In this document: in pieces, positions 1 through 6,980 of the stretch | How the letters are laid out: every line of letters begins with the position of its first letter | Numbering within the stretch: the stretch's first letter is position 1 | Assembly: GCA_021789795.1 (NCBI GenBank) | Contig: JAJYJA010000044.1 | Span: forward strand, 1 to 15,472 | DNA from: Deltaproteobacteria bacterium | GTDB taxonomy: Bacteria; Desulfobacterota; Desulfobulbia; Desulfobulbales; VMSU01 | DNA length: 15,472 nt | Direction of reading: 5' to 3' | Notes under the pieces: model-generated | The model's input: the letters and a program-made list of their open reading frames with translations, nothing else | Database searches by the model: none | Told to the model about the DNA's origin: nothing | Translations under genes and position numbers: made by a program

Positions 1-662
1 GCATCGGTACCGCGCTCAATACCGGGGACAGCAAGACCAACACCCCCCACCTCGAGGTGGAGTTTTCGATCTCGCCCCAAAACGCCCTATTCTGGAATTA
101 CCGGCATCAGCAGGTCACCTTCGATGGCAATGGCAACGACACCACCAATCAGGGCGGGCAGATGGGCTGGCGGCACGGATTTGACCCGCGCACCACCCTG
201 ACCTCGGCGCTGGGCCTGAACTACTTAAGCTACCAGACCACCACCCCCGACGAGCGGGAATACACACTAGATCTAGGCTTGGCCCGAACCCTGGAGAAGG
301 GCTCAATCTCCCTCACTGGCCGGGGGCTGACCGCAGACGCCAACGAGGCCGGCGGCGGCTGGGGCAAGGCCCGGCAGTCCTGGGAACTGGGAGCCAGCGG
401 CGTCTACAACCTGGCCCAGGCGCTGTCGGCAACCGGGCGGGCCTCTTACGGGCAGTGGGACTCCACCACCCTGGGGGTCAGCAGCGACTACCAGAAGTTA
501 AACGTGGGCGCCGGGCTAAGTTACGGCTTAAACCGCTGGCTTAGTCTGTCATTAAACTATGACTATTATCTGTTTGACACCAACAGCGTGGGTCTGGCTA
601 ATTATTCCGAGCATCTGCTCTCGCTAAGACTCACGGCGGCCAAGGAGTTGCGCCGCTGGTAG
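1..662 (+). CDS. Outer-membrane beta-barrel protein of the XrtA/PEP-CTERM EPS locus (3' part, start outside window)
   Basis: The reading frame is open from the left edge (first full codon at position 3), so the GTG at 57 is not the real start. The visible ~219 residues alternate polar and hydrophobic residues in short strands rich in Tyr, Trp, Asn and Gly, such as LSLSLNYDYYLFDT, and the protein ends in an aromatic residue (ELRRW). This is the usual C-terminal signature of an outer-membrane beta-barrel. Its position 35 bp before the chain-length gene fits the PEP-CTERM-system-associated outer-membrane family found in these loci (TIGR03016-like, usually several hundred residues). It probably acts on the outer-membrane side of EPS export or assembly; the biochemical role is unknown. 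The family assignment rests mainly on context, the barrel nature on sequence. Confidence 0.72.
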   Translation, partial: IGTALNTGDSKTNTPHLEVEFSISPQNALFWNYRHQQVTFDGNGNDTTNQGGQMGWRHGFDPRTTLTSALGLNYLSYQTTTPDEREYTLDLGLARTLEKGSISLTGRGLTADANEAGGGWGKARQSWELGASGVYNLAQALSATGRASYGQWDSTTLGVSSDYQKLNVGAGLSYGLNRWLSLSLNYDYYLFDTNSVGLANYSEHLLSLRLTAAKELRRW

Positions 663-697
663 CGGCGGACGGGATATTCTTTCAGTAGGGAGCGTTC

Positions 698-2302
698 ATG
701 GAGCAGGAGCAGCGGCTGCAACTAAAGAAGTATCTGGATCTGTTTGCCCGGCGCAAGAAAATAGTGCTTTCCTTCGTCCTGGCGGCCCTCTTCGTGGGCC
801 TGGGTCTGTACCTGGTCATGCCCAAGGTCTATGAATCGACCGCCATGCTGATGTACGAGGAGGCCAAGATCAATCCGGTCAACAAGCTAAGCCCCGAGGC
901 CCAGGCCAAGACCCAGGAGATGGTGGCCACCCTGACCCAGCAGGTGGAGAGCCGCACCAGCCTGGAGGCGATCATCAAGCAGTTCGACCTCTACCAAAAG
1001 ATGCGGCAGCAACTGCCGATGGAGGACGTGATTGACCAGATGCGCAAGGGCGCCATCAAGATCATCCAATCTTCCGGTCAGGGGGCGGTGTTTAAGGTCT
1101 CCTTCGACGGGGCGGAGCCTAAGAAGGTGATGCAGGTCACCAACGCCCTGGCGGCTCGGTTCGTGGAGGAGAACCTGCGCTACCGGGAGGAGCGGGCCAC
1201 CGAGACCTCGGCCTACGTCGGCGACGAGCTGAAGCTCGCCAAGGAGGAGATGGACAAGAAAGACGCACTGATGCGCGACTACAAGTTGAAGTATTACAAC
1301 GAGATGCCGCAGCAGTTCACCGCCAACTCCGAGCGTTTGACCGCCTTGCAGGACCAGATGCAGAAGAATCGGGACAGCGCCCAGGGACTGGAGCGCACCA
1401 AGGTGCTGATCCAGGAGCAGATTACCCTGCGCAAGGAGGCCCTGGCGGGCCAACTGGCAGGGCTGGGGTTGCCGGCCTTGGGTACCAAGGGCATGGGGGG
1501 CTCGGCCCTGCCGGCGCCGGTCTCGGAGCTGGCCCAGGCCCGGCAGCAGTTGGCCGACCTTAAGTTGCGCTACACCGAGGATCACCCCGAGGTCAAGCGC
1601 TTGGAGAACAAGGTGGCGGCCCTGGAGCGTAGCGCCGCGGCTCAGGACAAGAAGACGACGGTGGGCGCGGGCGGCGGGTCGGAGGCGCAGAGCCCGGGCC
1701 AGCTTCACGACAGTCAGCTCGAGCAGTTGGTGATGCAGCTAAAAAAAGCGGACCTGGATATCGCCACCCTCAATCAGGACAACGAGGCGCTCAAGAAGCA
1801 GGTCGATCAGTACCAGAAGTGGCTGGGCATGACCCCGGTGCGGGAGGCGGAGTGGAACGCCCTGACCCGCGATTACCAGCAGTTGAAGGCCCATTACGAT
1901 CAACTGGTTAGTCAGAACCTGCAGGCCGGCTCGGCGGAGAGCCTGGAACGGCGGCAGAAGGGCAGTCAGTTCAAGATCGTCGATTCCGCCTATCTGCCCG
2001 AGAAGCCGGTCAAGCCGGACTTCAAGAAGGTGATGCTGGGCGCCCTGTTCGCCGGGCTGGCGTTGGGCGGCGGGTTGGTGGCGCTTCTTGAGGTGCAGGA
2101 CTCCTCGTTTAGGGATGTCTCGGAGCTGGAGGCCGTTTTGGGGCTGCCGGTGATCTGCGCCATCTCCCGGATCAGAAACGAACTGGATCTGCGGCGCGAG
2201 CGGCGGCGGGCCATGATCTGGTGGACGATCCTGGCCCTGGCCTTGCTGGTGCTGCTCGCCGCCCTGGCCTATCTCTACAAGACTGGACGGATCATCGTCT
2301 GA
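698..2302 (+). CDS. XrtA-locus polysaccharide chain-length determinant (Wzz/GumC-like)
   Basis: A 534-residue inner-membrane co-polymerase expected to set EPS chain length and pair with the BY-kinase encoded at 3621. A first membrane helix lies at about residues 22-41. A long periplasmic coiled-coil region rich in Gln, Lys and Glu follows, interrupted by a Gly/Ala/Pro-rich stretch near 255-275. A proline-containing linker (PEKPVKPDF) and a second helix lie at about 445-463. After this comes the Wzz-type tail FRDVSELEAVLGLPVI, where the Wzz and kinase halves of Wzc-like proteins join, and then a third hydrophobic helix at about 507-526. The start is supported by AGGGAG at 687-692, five bases before the ATG. 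It matches the TIGR03007-type family in layout and is somewhat long for it. The stop codon lies inside a 13-bp repeat flanking an inserted element. Confidence 0.9.
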   Translation: MEQEQRLQLKKYLDLFARRKKIVLSFVLAALFVGLGLYLVMPKVYESTAMLMYEEAKINPVNKLSPEAQAKTQEMVATLTQQVESRTSLEAIIKQFDLYQKMRQQLPMEDVIDQMRKGAIKIIQSSGQGAVFKVSFDGAEPKKVMQVTNALAARFVEENLRYREERATETSAYVGDELKLAKEEMDKKDALMRDYKLKYYNEMPQQFTANSERLTALQDQMQKNRDSAQGLERTKVLIQEQITLRKEALAGQLAGLGLPALGTKGMGGSALPAPVSELAQARQQLADLKLRYTEDHPEVKRLENKVAALERSAAAQDKKTTVGAGGGSEAQSPGQLHDSQLEQLVMQLKKADLDIATLNQDNEALKKQVDQYQKWLGMTPVREAEWNALTRDYQQLKAHYDQLVSQNLQAGSAESLERRQKGSQFKIVDSAYLPEKPVKPDFKKVMLGALFAGLALGGGLVALLEVQDSSFRDVSELEAVLGLPVICAISRIRNELDLRRERRRAMIWWTILALALLVLLAALAYLYKTGRIIV

Positions 2303-2303
2303 T
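2291..2303 (+). repeat. Left 13-bp direct repeat flanking the palindromic element
   Basis: ATCATCGTCTGAT is repeated exactly at 2481-2493 and abuts the left end of the palindromic element. It encodes the last residues (IIV) and the TGA stop of the chain-length gene. The perfect copy on the other side suggests a target-site duplication, although 13 bp is long for one. Confidence 0.75.
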
Positions 2304-2480
2304 GGCGTCGCAAAAAGGCCGATCTACCGCGTCCCCGTCCGACACCAGCGGGGATTGGACAGAATTGCGGGGCGGTTTGGCTCGTTCGGCATACCATATG
2401 TATGGCCTCCTCGCCAAACACACCCCGCGCCTTGTATATCGGCCCTTTTGCTTAGCCATAGGCTACCTTTTTGCGAGACC
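2304..2480. mobile_element. 177-bp MITE-like palindromic element
   Basis: A non-coding 177-bp segment lies between two perfect 13-bp direct repeats. Its ends form imperfect terminal inverted repeats: 2304-2318 against 2466-2480 match at 13 of 15 positions, with a perfect core of CGCAAAAAGG / CCTTTTTGCG. The left arm can also pair with an inner site: 2310-2327 against 2434-2451 match at 16 of 18 positions. The centre carries CATAC / GTATG (2390-2394 and 2400-2404) around a 5-base loop, so the whole unit could fold as a long, imperfect hairpin. No transposase is present, as expected for a non-autonomous element. An open frame runs through it from the 3' end of the previous gene, but its peptide looks like no protein. 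It could also be an old palindromic repeat with a chance or functional flanking duplication. Confidence 0.7.
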
Positions 2481-2493
2481 ATCATCGTCTGAT
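2481..2493 (+). repeat. Right 13-bp direct repeat flanking the palindromic element
   Basis: Exact copy of the 13 bases at 2291-2303, directly after the right terminal inverted repeat. Deleting 2304-2493 would rejoin the chain-length stop codon to the downstream TTGTCTAAAAAACAAACGC sequence with no change to the encoded protein. Confidence 0.75.
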
Positions 2494-2530
2494 TGTCTAA
2501 AAAACAAACGCTTATTCCTCGTGATCATCC

Positions 2531-3538
2531 ATGTATGAGACCTTTTACGGCCTGACCAGCAAGGCCTTTGACCTGATCCCGGACCCGGACAAGGTCTACA
2601 TGAGCGAGGCCCACGAGGAGGCCTTGGCGGTCTTGCGCTACGGGGTGATCGACCGCAAGGGCTTCTTGCTCTTGACCGGCGGGGTGGGCACCGGCAAGAC
2701 CACCTTGCTCCAGCTTTTGTCGCGATCCTTGGACAGCAAGGTGCACTTGTGCCTGATCGCCAACCCCACCCTGTCGCTCCACGACTTCTACTACTTTTTG
2801 GCCGCCAAGTACGGCTTAAGGGAGTACGAGGGCAACAAGGCCCGCTTTCTGTTGGAGTTCGCCGAGTTTTTGCGGGGCTGCCGGCAGCAGGGGGAGCGGG
2901 TGCTGCTCGTTATCGACGAGGCCCACGTCCTGCCGGTTGACCTGCTGGAGGAGGTGCGGCTGCTCTCCAACCAGGAGTACCAGGATTTCGGGGTGATGAG
3001 CGTCTTCTTGGTCGGCCAGCCCGAGCTGAACGATCGGCTGGCCGACCCCAGGCTCCTGCCCCTGCGCCAGCGGATCGGCATTCGCTTCCACCTGCCGCCG
3101 TTTTCCGAGGAGGATACCCGGCGTTACATCCTGTTCCGGCTGGCCAAGGCGGGGGCGCAGCGTGGCGATCTGTTCGAGGCGGAGGCGGTGCGGCTGATCC
3201 ACGCCGAAGGCCAAGGGGTGCCGCGCCTGATCAACGTGCTCTGCGACCAGGCCCTGCTTGCCGGGTATTCGGAGGGAAAGACCACCATCGACGCGGGGGT
3301 GGTGGCGGAATGCGCCCGGGAGATGCGGAATCCAGGGGCCAGGATGGTACATCCTCCTGAGGCCGCAGTGGCGAGAGAGCAAGGGCCGACGGCGAAATGG
3401 CCTTGGTTGGGGTTGTTGTTCCTCTTGTTCGTCGGCGGGGCGGGATTTTTTTGCTGGCGCTATCCGGGGGCCTGGCACTGGTGGTGGCACCGGTTAATGG
3501 AGCTGGGGCGACGTTGTTCGGCGCGGTGGGCTGAATAG
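2531..3538 (+). CDS. XrtA-locus AAA-type ATPase (GspA/ExeA-like)
   Basis: A 335-residue P-loop ATPase of the kind found in PEP-CTERM/EPS loci (TIGR03015-like, related to ExeA/GspA secretion ATPases). The N-terminus MYETFYGLTSKAFDLIPDPD is characteristic of that family and fixes the start. Walker A is GGVGTGKT at residues 50-57 and Walker B is VLLVIDEAH at about 124-132. A sensor-like VFLVGQPEL follows at about 158-166, with Arg-rich motifs near 180-184. The C-terminus has a membrane helix at about 291-308, then an unusual Trp-rich tail (WRYPGAWHWWWHRL). The ATPase domain is probably cytoplasmic and anchored to the inner membrane; its partner in EPS export is not established. No good ribosome binding site precedes the ATG. 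The upstream gap is mostly the inserted element. Confidence 0.9.
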   Translation: MYETFYGLTSKAFDLIPDPDKVYMSEAHEEALAVLRYGVIDRKGFLLLTGGVGTGKTTLLQLLSRSLDSKVHLCLIANPTLSLHDFYYFLAAKYGLREYEGNKARFLLEFAEFLRGCRQQGERVLLVIDEAHVLPVDLLEEVRLLSNQEYQDFGVMSVFLVGQPELNDRLADPRLLPLRQRIGIRFHLPPFSEEDTRRYILFRLAKAGAQRGDLFEAEAVRLIHAEGQGVPRLINVLCDQALLAGYSEGKTTIDAGVVAECAREMRNPGARMVHPPEAAVAREQGPTAKWPWLGLLFLLFVGGAGFFCWRYPGAWHWWWHRLMELGRRCSARWAE

Positions 3539-3582
3539 GGCCCGGGGCGACTGGGATTTACCGTGGCGGGGGATGGTTTTTG

Positions 3583-3608
3583 GCCCGCGGCGGACGGGCA
3601 ATTTTTTT
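3583..3608 (+). terminator. Terminator-like hairpin just before the kinase gene (possible attenuator)
   Basis: GCCCG (3583-3587) and CGGGC (3595-3599) form a 5-bp all-GC stem around a 7-base loop. Two A residues and seven T residues (3602-3608) follow. This is the form of a weak rho-independent terminator. It sits inside the operon and its T tract ends right at the ribosome binding site of the next gene, so partial termination or control of translation is possible. The short stem makes it uncertain. Confidence 0.42.
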
Positions 3609-3614
3609 GGAGAG
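3609..3614 (+). promoter_or_regulatory. Ribosome binding site fixing the GTG start of the kinase gene
   Basis: GGAGAG lies six bases before the GTG at 3621. It supports that start over the in-frame ATG at 3573, which would add 16 residues unlike the family and would lie upstream of the hairpin. Confidence 0.7.
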
Positions 3615-3620
3615 AAAACA

Positions 3621-4565
3621 GTGGGAAAGGTGCTAAAGGCCTTGCACAAGGCCCTGGAGGAGGAAGACCAGCAGCGGGGGGAGCAGGGGTTGCCCCCGGA
3701 CGAGCCGAGGGGGGGCGACGAGGCCGTTCCGCGGCCGGAGGCCAAGACGTCGGGGGCGCCGGAGCGGGGCGGCGGGCTGCGGCCCGTAGTCAGACCCGAG
3801 GCCTGGGACGTCCCCAGCGTGGACGGCTGGGACGAGAAGCTGGTGGTCTTTTCCGAGCCGTCGTCGGCCTTGGCCGAGAATTTTCGGCTGCTTAGGGCCC
3901 GCATCCTCTATCCGCCCTCGGGCCGGGTGTACAAGAATATCCTGATCGTCAGCACCATGCCAGGTTCGGGCAAGACCTTCGTCTGCGCCAACCTGGGGGT
4001 GTCCATCGCCCAGGGCATGGACCAGCACGCCCTGCTGGTGGACTGCGATTTCAGGCGGCCCCGCCTGGAGTCCATGTTCAACTGCAAAAGCGGGCGGGGG
4101 CTGGTAAATTACCTGCGGGACGGTGACGACCTGGGCCGATTGATCGTCAAGACCGGGATGCGGAAGCTATCGCTCATCCCCAGCGGGCCTTGCCCGGTCA
4201 ATCCGGCGGAGCTCTTGGGCTCGGCCAAGGTGGAGAGGCTGTTTGCCGAGCTGGCCAGCCGTTACGACGACCGTTTTATCTTGATCGATACCCCGCCCAC
4301 CCAGGCCGCCTCCGAGACCACGGTGCTGGCCAAGCACGCCGACGGGGTGATTCTGGTGGTGCGCTGGGGCTTGGGCGCCCGGGAGCCGATTAGGCAACTG
4401 GTGGAGGCCATCGGGCCGGACAAGGTCATCGGGGTGGTGTTCAACGCCTACGAGGCCAGCGCCATTAGCGCCCGGATGTCTGGCTACGACGAGTACGGCC
4501 AGTATGCCGGCGGTTACGGCGCCTATGGCGGCGAGCAGGCGAGGGAGGAGGGCGTTGCCCCGTAA
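3621..4565 (+). CDS. XrtA-locus tyrosine autokinase (BY-kinase, CpsD/CapB-like)
   Basis: A 314-residue cytoplasmic bacterial tyrosine kinase that should work with the Wzz-like protein encoded at 698 as a split Wzc system controlling EPS polymerisation and export. The GTG start gives MGKVLKALHKALEEE, the helical N-terminus typical of TIGR03018-type kinases. A low-complexity linker covers about residues 20-60. Walker A is TMPGSGKT (112-119), Walker A' is LLVDCDFRRP (138-147) and Walker B is FILIDTPP (219-226). The C-terminus holds the expected autophosphorylation cluster, five tyrosines at 289, 292, 296, 299 and 302 in a Gly-rich stretch (SGYDEYGQYAGGYGAYGG). All key motifs are intact. The gene is preceded by a terminator-like hairpin and followed by a 91-bp gap. 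Confidence 0.92.
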   Translation: MGKVLKALHKALEEEDQQRGEQGLPPDEPRGGDEAVPRPEAKTSGAPERGGGLRPVVRPEAWDVPSVDGWDEKLVVFSEPSSALAENFRLLRARILYPPSGRVYKNILIVSTMPGSGKTFVCANLGVSIAQGMDQHALLVDCDFRRPRLESMFNCKSGRGLVNYLRDGDDLGRLIVKTGMRKLSLIPSGPCPVNPAELLGSAKVERLFAELASRYDDRFILIDTPPTQAASETTVLAKHADGVILVVRWGLGAREPIRQLVEAIGPDKVIGVVFNAYEASAISARMSGYDEYGQYAGGYGAYGGEQAREEGVAP

Positions 4566-4656
4566 GAGTGGCGGCAACGCTGATCTGCCTTCCGAGGGTG
4601 GTCCACCCGCACCCCAGAGCCTGGCGGGGGCAGAAAAGCTCACGATCTAACACAAT

Positions 4657-6042
4657 ATGCCGTATATTTTAGGAAAATATTATCCTCTCCGCCGGGTTGT
4701 CTTTTTTGTCATCGAGGGGGTGCTGATCTTTCTCGCCTTGGCCCTGATGCAGAGGCTCTTTCACTCCCGGGTGCCGGAGGCGGGAATGCTCTCCGTCCAG
4801 CTTCTCCGGGCCGGGCTGGTGACGGTGATCTTTCAGCTTAGCCTTTATTTTTTTGATCTCTACGATCTAAACGTCTATTCCTCCTTTCCCGATACCGCGA
4901 CCCGGATGACCCAGGCCTTCGGTTTCGGCTGTATCGCCCTGGCCGGGGTGTACTACCTGTTCCCGGTGGCGGTCATCCCCATGCGGGCCTTTGGGAGCGG
5001 TTACCTGTTGATCTGTTCCCTGCTGGCCGCCTGGCGGTTTTTCTACATCTGGGCGCTGGACAGGCGGTTTTTCGCCAAGCCGATAATCGTCCTGGGCACC
5101 GGGGCGCTGGCCGCGGGCATCAGCCACGAGGTGATCGAGCGGCTGGACTCGGGGTTTCGGATCGTCGCCTTTGTCGGGGAGGCGCGGCCTGGTTTCGATA
5201 CCCATTCGGTGCCCATCTACCGCAACGGGGAGCGGCTGCTCGACGATTTGTGCCGGGAGCACCAGGCCGAGGCGCTGATTGTGGCCCTGGAAGACCGGCG
5301 CGGCACCATGCCGGTCAAGGAGCTGATCGATTGCAAGCTGAACGGGGTCGATATCGCGGCGGGCATCGGCTTCTACGAGAAGCTTACCGGCAAGCTCATG
5401 GTGGAAAAGGTGAACCCGGACTGGATCATCTTCTCCGAGGGGTTTAACATCAGCCGGGTGAACGAGTTGGGCAAGCGGTTGTTTGACCTGCTGCTTTCCG
5501 CCCTTGGCCTGGCAATGGCATCCCCCCTCATGCTGCTGTCCGCCCTCATCATCAAGCTTGAGTCGCCGGGGGAGATCTTTTACCGGCAGGAGCGGGTCGG
5601 GAGGCGGGGTAGGGTTTTTCAGGTAATCAAGTTCCGCTCCATGTGCCAGGACGCCGAGAAGGACGGGGCCGTCTGGGCGCGGAAGAACGACAGCCGGGTG
5701 ACCCGGTTTGGCGGCATCATCCGCAAGCTGCGCATCGATGAACTGCCCCAGTTGTGGAATGTGCTCAAAGGGGAGATGAGCTTTGTCGGGCCACGGCCGG
5801 AGCGGCCGGTGTTTGTCAAGGCGCTGGCCGAGAAGATCCCCTACTACTCGCTCAGGCACAACATCAAGCCGGGGGTGACCGGCTGGGCCCAGGTCTGTTA
5901 CCCCTACGGCGCCTCGGAGGAGGACGCCCTGCGCAAGCTGGAGTATGATCTGTATTATTTGAAGAATCTGTCCTTGGTTATGGACATGTGGATCGTGTTC
6001 CAGACGGTGAAGACGGTGCTGTTTCAGAAGGGGGCGCGGTAG
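4657..6042 (+). CDS. Polyprenyl-phosphate sugar-1-phosphate transferase, PEP-CTERM/EPS type (initiating enzyme)
   Basis: A 461-residue inner-membrane enzyme expected to transfer a sugar-1-phosphate from a nucleotide sugar to undecaprenyl phosphate, starting the EPS repeat unit. The N-terminal half has several membrane helices (about residues 10-32, 47-70, 85-103, 108-128), then a nucleotide-binding-like region (IIVLGTGALAAGI). The C-terminal catalytic domain (PF02397 type) starts near residue 270 (KRLFDLLLSALGL). It has a membrane-associated helix, KFRSM at about 325, RIDELPQLWNVLKGEMSFVGPRPE ending near 382 (in segments RIDELPQLWNV and MSFVGPRPE), then KPGVTGWAQV and EYDLYYLKN. The layout fits the TIGR03013 (EpsB_2) family. 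The ATG at 4657 gives the family-like start MPYILGKYYPLRR. No strong ribosome binding site is seen, and the sugar used cannot be read from the sequence. Confidence 0.92.
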   Translation: MPYILGKYYPLRRVVFFVIEGVLIFLALALMQRLFHSRVPEAGMLSVQLLRAGLVTVIFQLSLYFFDLYDLNVYSSFPDTATRMTQAFGFGCIALAGVYYLFPVAVIPMRAFGSGYLLICSLLAAWRFFYIWALDRRFFAKPIIVLGTGALAAGISHEVIERLDSGFRIVAFVGEARPGFDTHSVPIYRNGERLLDDLCREHQAEALIVALEDRRGTMPVKELIDCKLNGVDIAAGIGFYEKLTGKLMVEKVNPDWIIFSEGFNISRVNELGKRLFDLLLSALGLAMASPLMLLSALIIKLESPGEIFYRQERVGRRGRVFQVIKFRSMCQDAEKDGAVWARKNDSRVTRFGGIIRKLRIDELPQLWNVLKGEMSFVGPRPERPVFVKALAEKIPYYSLRHNIKPGVTGWAQVCYPYGASEEDALRKLEYDLYYLKNLSLVMDMWIVFQTVKTVLFQKGAR

Positions 6043-6046
6043 CGTG

Positions 6047-6352
6047 ATGCGGACGGGCGAGGAGGAAAGGCCGGCAGAGGTGCCGCTGGCGCTTTGTCTT
6101 GCCAAGCGGGCGGTGTGGGATTTGGCCTTGCCACCGCAGGATTTTTTGCGGATACTTAGGGGAGAGCTGATCGTGTCTTGGCCATCGCGGGCCTTTTGCG
6201 CCGCCCGGCTGCTGGAGTGCGCCAACTGGTATGACGCCGTAACCGTGCTCTCGCCCAGGGAGTTTTGTGAGTTATGGCCCGAGGCGCGGCAGTATGTGCG
6301 CTCTGCCTCGTTGCGGCGCGGGATGGATTATGCTTGCCGAGTACTACAGTAA
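6047..6352 (+). CDS. Small helical protein paired with AbiEii-type nucleotidyltransferase, candidate antitoxin
   Basis: A 101-residue protein starting four bases after the sugar-transferase stop (a GTG at 6044 would add one residue). No signal peptide or membrane helix is visible. It contains AVWDL near residues 22-26, then a segment (AARLLECANWYDAVTVL, about 52-68) and an Arg-rich end (YVRSASLRRGMDYACRVL). This layout resembles small partner proteins often encoded just before AbiEii-like nucleotidyltransferases, which have a conserved W-D near the N-terminus, a helical 'RVLE-GD-D' region and an 'R-LS--TA-FW' C-terminal region (DUF6922-like). Its 3' end overlaps the start of the next gene by 23 bases, so the two are probably translationally coupled. 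The antitoxin role is inferred from position and weak similarity recognised by eye. Confidence 0.6.
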   Translation: MRTGEEERPAEVPLALCLAKRAVWDLALPPQDFLRILRGELIVSWPSRAFCAARLLECANWYDAVTVLSPREFCELWPEARQYVRSASLRRGMDYACRVLQ

Positions 6353-6980
6353 CACCCTGTATCCCTTACAGGATCGGGTGCTGGCGGCGTTTAAGGGTTC
6401 TCCGTTCTACCTTACCGGCGGCACCGCCCTCTCGCGGGGGTACTATCGGCATCGCTATTCTGATGATCTGGATCTGTTTGTCAACGACCATAAGGAATTT
6501 GATCGTCTGGTGTATGGCACGATAGACAAGCTTCGCAGTAGATTTGTGCCGTTGGATGTAGTGGTTAACGAAGAGGGTTTTTGTCGTTTGTTTTTAGGTG
6601 ATGAGCAGCTAAAGGTCGAAATGATCAACGATGTCCCGGCCCATGTGGGGGTAGTTATCGAGCATCATACGCTTGGCAGGCTTGATTCTCGGGAGAATAT
6701 CCTAGCCAACAAGATCACGGCCTTGATCGATCGCGCTCACCCCAAGGATGTTGCTGATCTCTATTTTTTGTTGCGGGACGGGTTGACCATCAAGCAGGCG
6801 CTTATCGATGCCAGTGGCAAGGCGGCGGGGGTTAACCCTTTGCTGGTGGCGAGTGTGCTGGAGGAATTCGACTATGAGCGCCTCGCTGCGGTAAACTGGA
6901 TAGCACCTATCGCTTACGTCGAGGTCAGGACGCACTTGGTTAGTATCGCCAGGGCTATCGTTAACGGGAAGGAATCGTGA
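6330..6980 (+). CDS. AbiEii/AbiGii-type nucleotidyltransferase (putative toxin)
   Basis: A 216-residue soluble protein of the nucleotidyltransferase superfamily used as the toxin of type IV (AbiE-like) toxin-antitoxin pairs. I chose the ATG at 6330 because it gives the family-like start MLAEYYSNTLYPLQDRVL; an upstream GTG at 6267 would add 21 unlikely residues. The signature FYLTGGTALSRGYY (about residues 26-39) is followed by RYSDDLDLFV (42-51), carrying the metal-binding acidic residues D46 and D48. A third acidic residue is likely E97 in LKVEMIND. ENILANKITALIDRAHPKD (about 122-140) and VADLYFLL give the downstream Lys and Asp motifs. Active-site residues look intact. It lies between the sugar transferase and exosortase genes, and its TGA overlaps the xrtA ATG. 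Composition is less GC-rich than upstream, consistent with acquisition. Actual toxicity is unproven. Confidence 0.85.
   Translation: MLAEYYSNTLYPLQDRVLAAFKGSPFYLTGGTALSRGYYRHRYSDDLDLFVNDHKEFDRLVYGTIDKLRSRFVPLDVVVNEEGFCRLFLGDEQLKVEMINDVPAHVGVVIEHHTLGRLDSRENILANKITALIDRAHPKDVADLYFLLRDGLTIKQALIDASGKAAGVNPLLVASVLEEFDYERLAAVNWIAPIAYVEVRTHLVSIARAIVNGKES

Noticed and set aside
887..1708. 273-residue open frame on the - strand inside the chain-length gene
   Set aside because: Leu/Gln/His-rich shadow of a GC-rich coiled-coil coding region; no domain and no credible start signals.
2494..2530. Possible promoter (TTGTCT with AT-rich spacer) between the element and the ATPase gene
   Set aside because: The -10 and spacing matches are too weak to call; no other support.
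2221..2538. 105-residue + strand open frame across the palindromic element
   Set aside because: It starts inside the chain-length gene in another frame, runs through the non-coding palindrome, and encodes no recognisable protein.
2816..3490. 224-residue - strand open frame opposite the ATPase gene
   Set aside because: Shadow of the ATPase coding strand with low-complexity composition.
4596..4608. Small hairpin GGGTG-GTC-CACCC between kinase and sugar-transferase genes
   Set aside because: Perfect 5-bp stem with a 3-base loop, but no T tract and no extension of the stem. It is too short to call a terminator or operator.
4867..6225. 452-residue open frame on the - strand opposite the sugar transferase
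   Set aside because: It mirrors the codon bias of a well-supported + strand gene. Its translation is rich in Pro, His, Gln and Arg with no recognisable domain.
6267..6329. Upstream GTG start for the nucleotidyltransferase
   Set aside because: The 21 extra residues do not resemble the family, whereas ATG at 6330 gives a family-like N-terminus.
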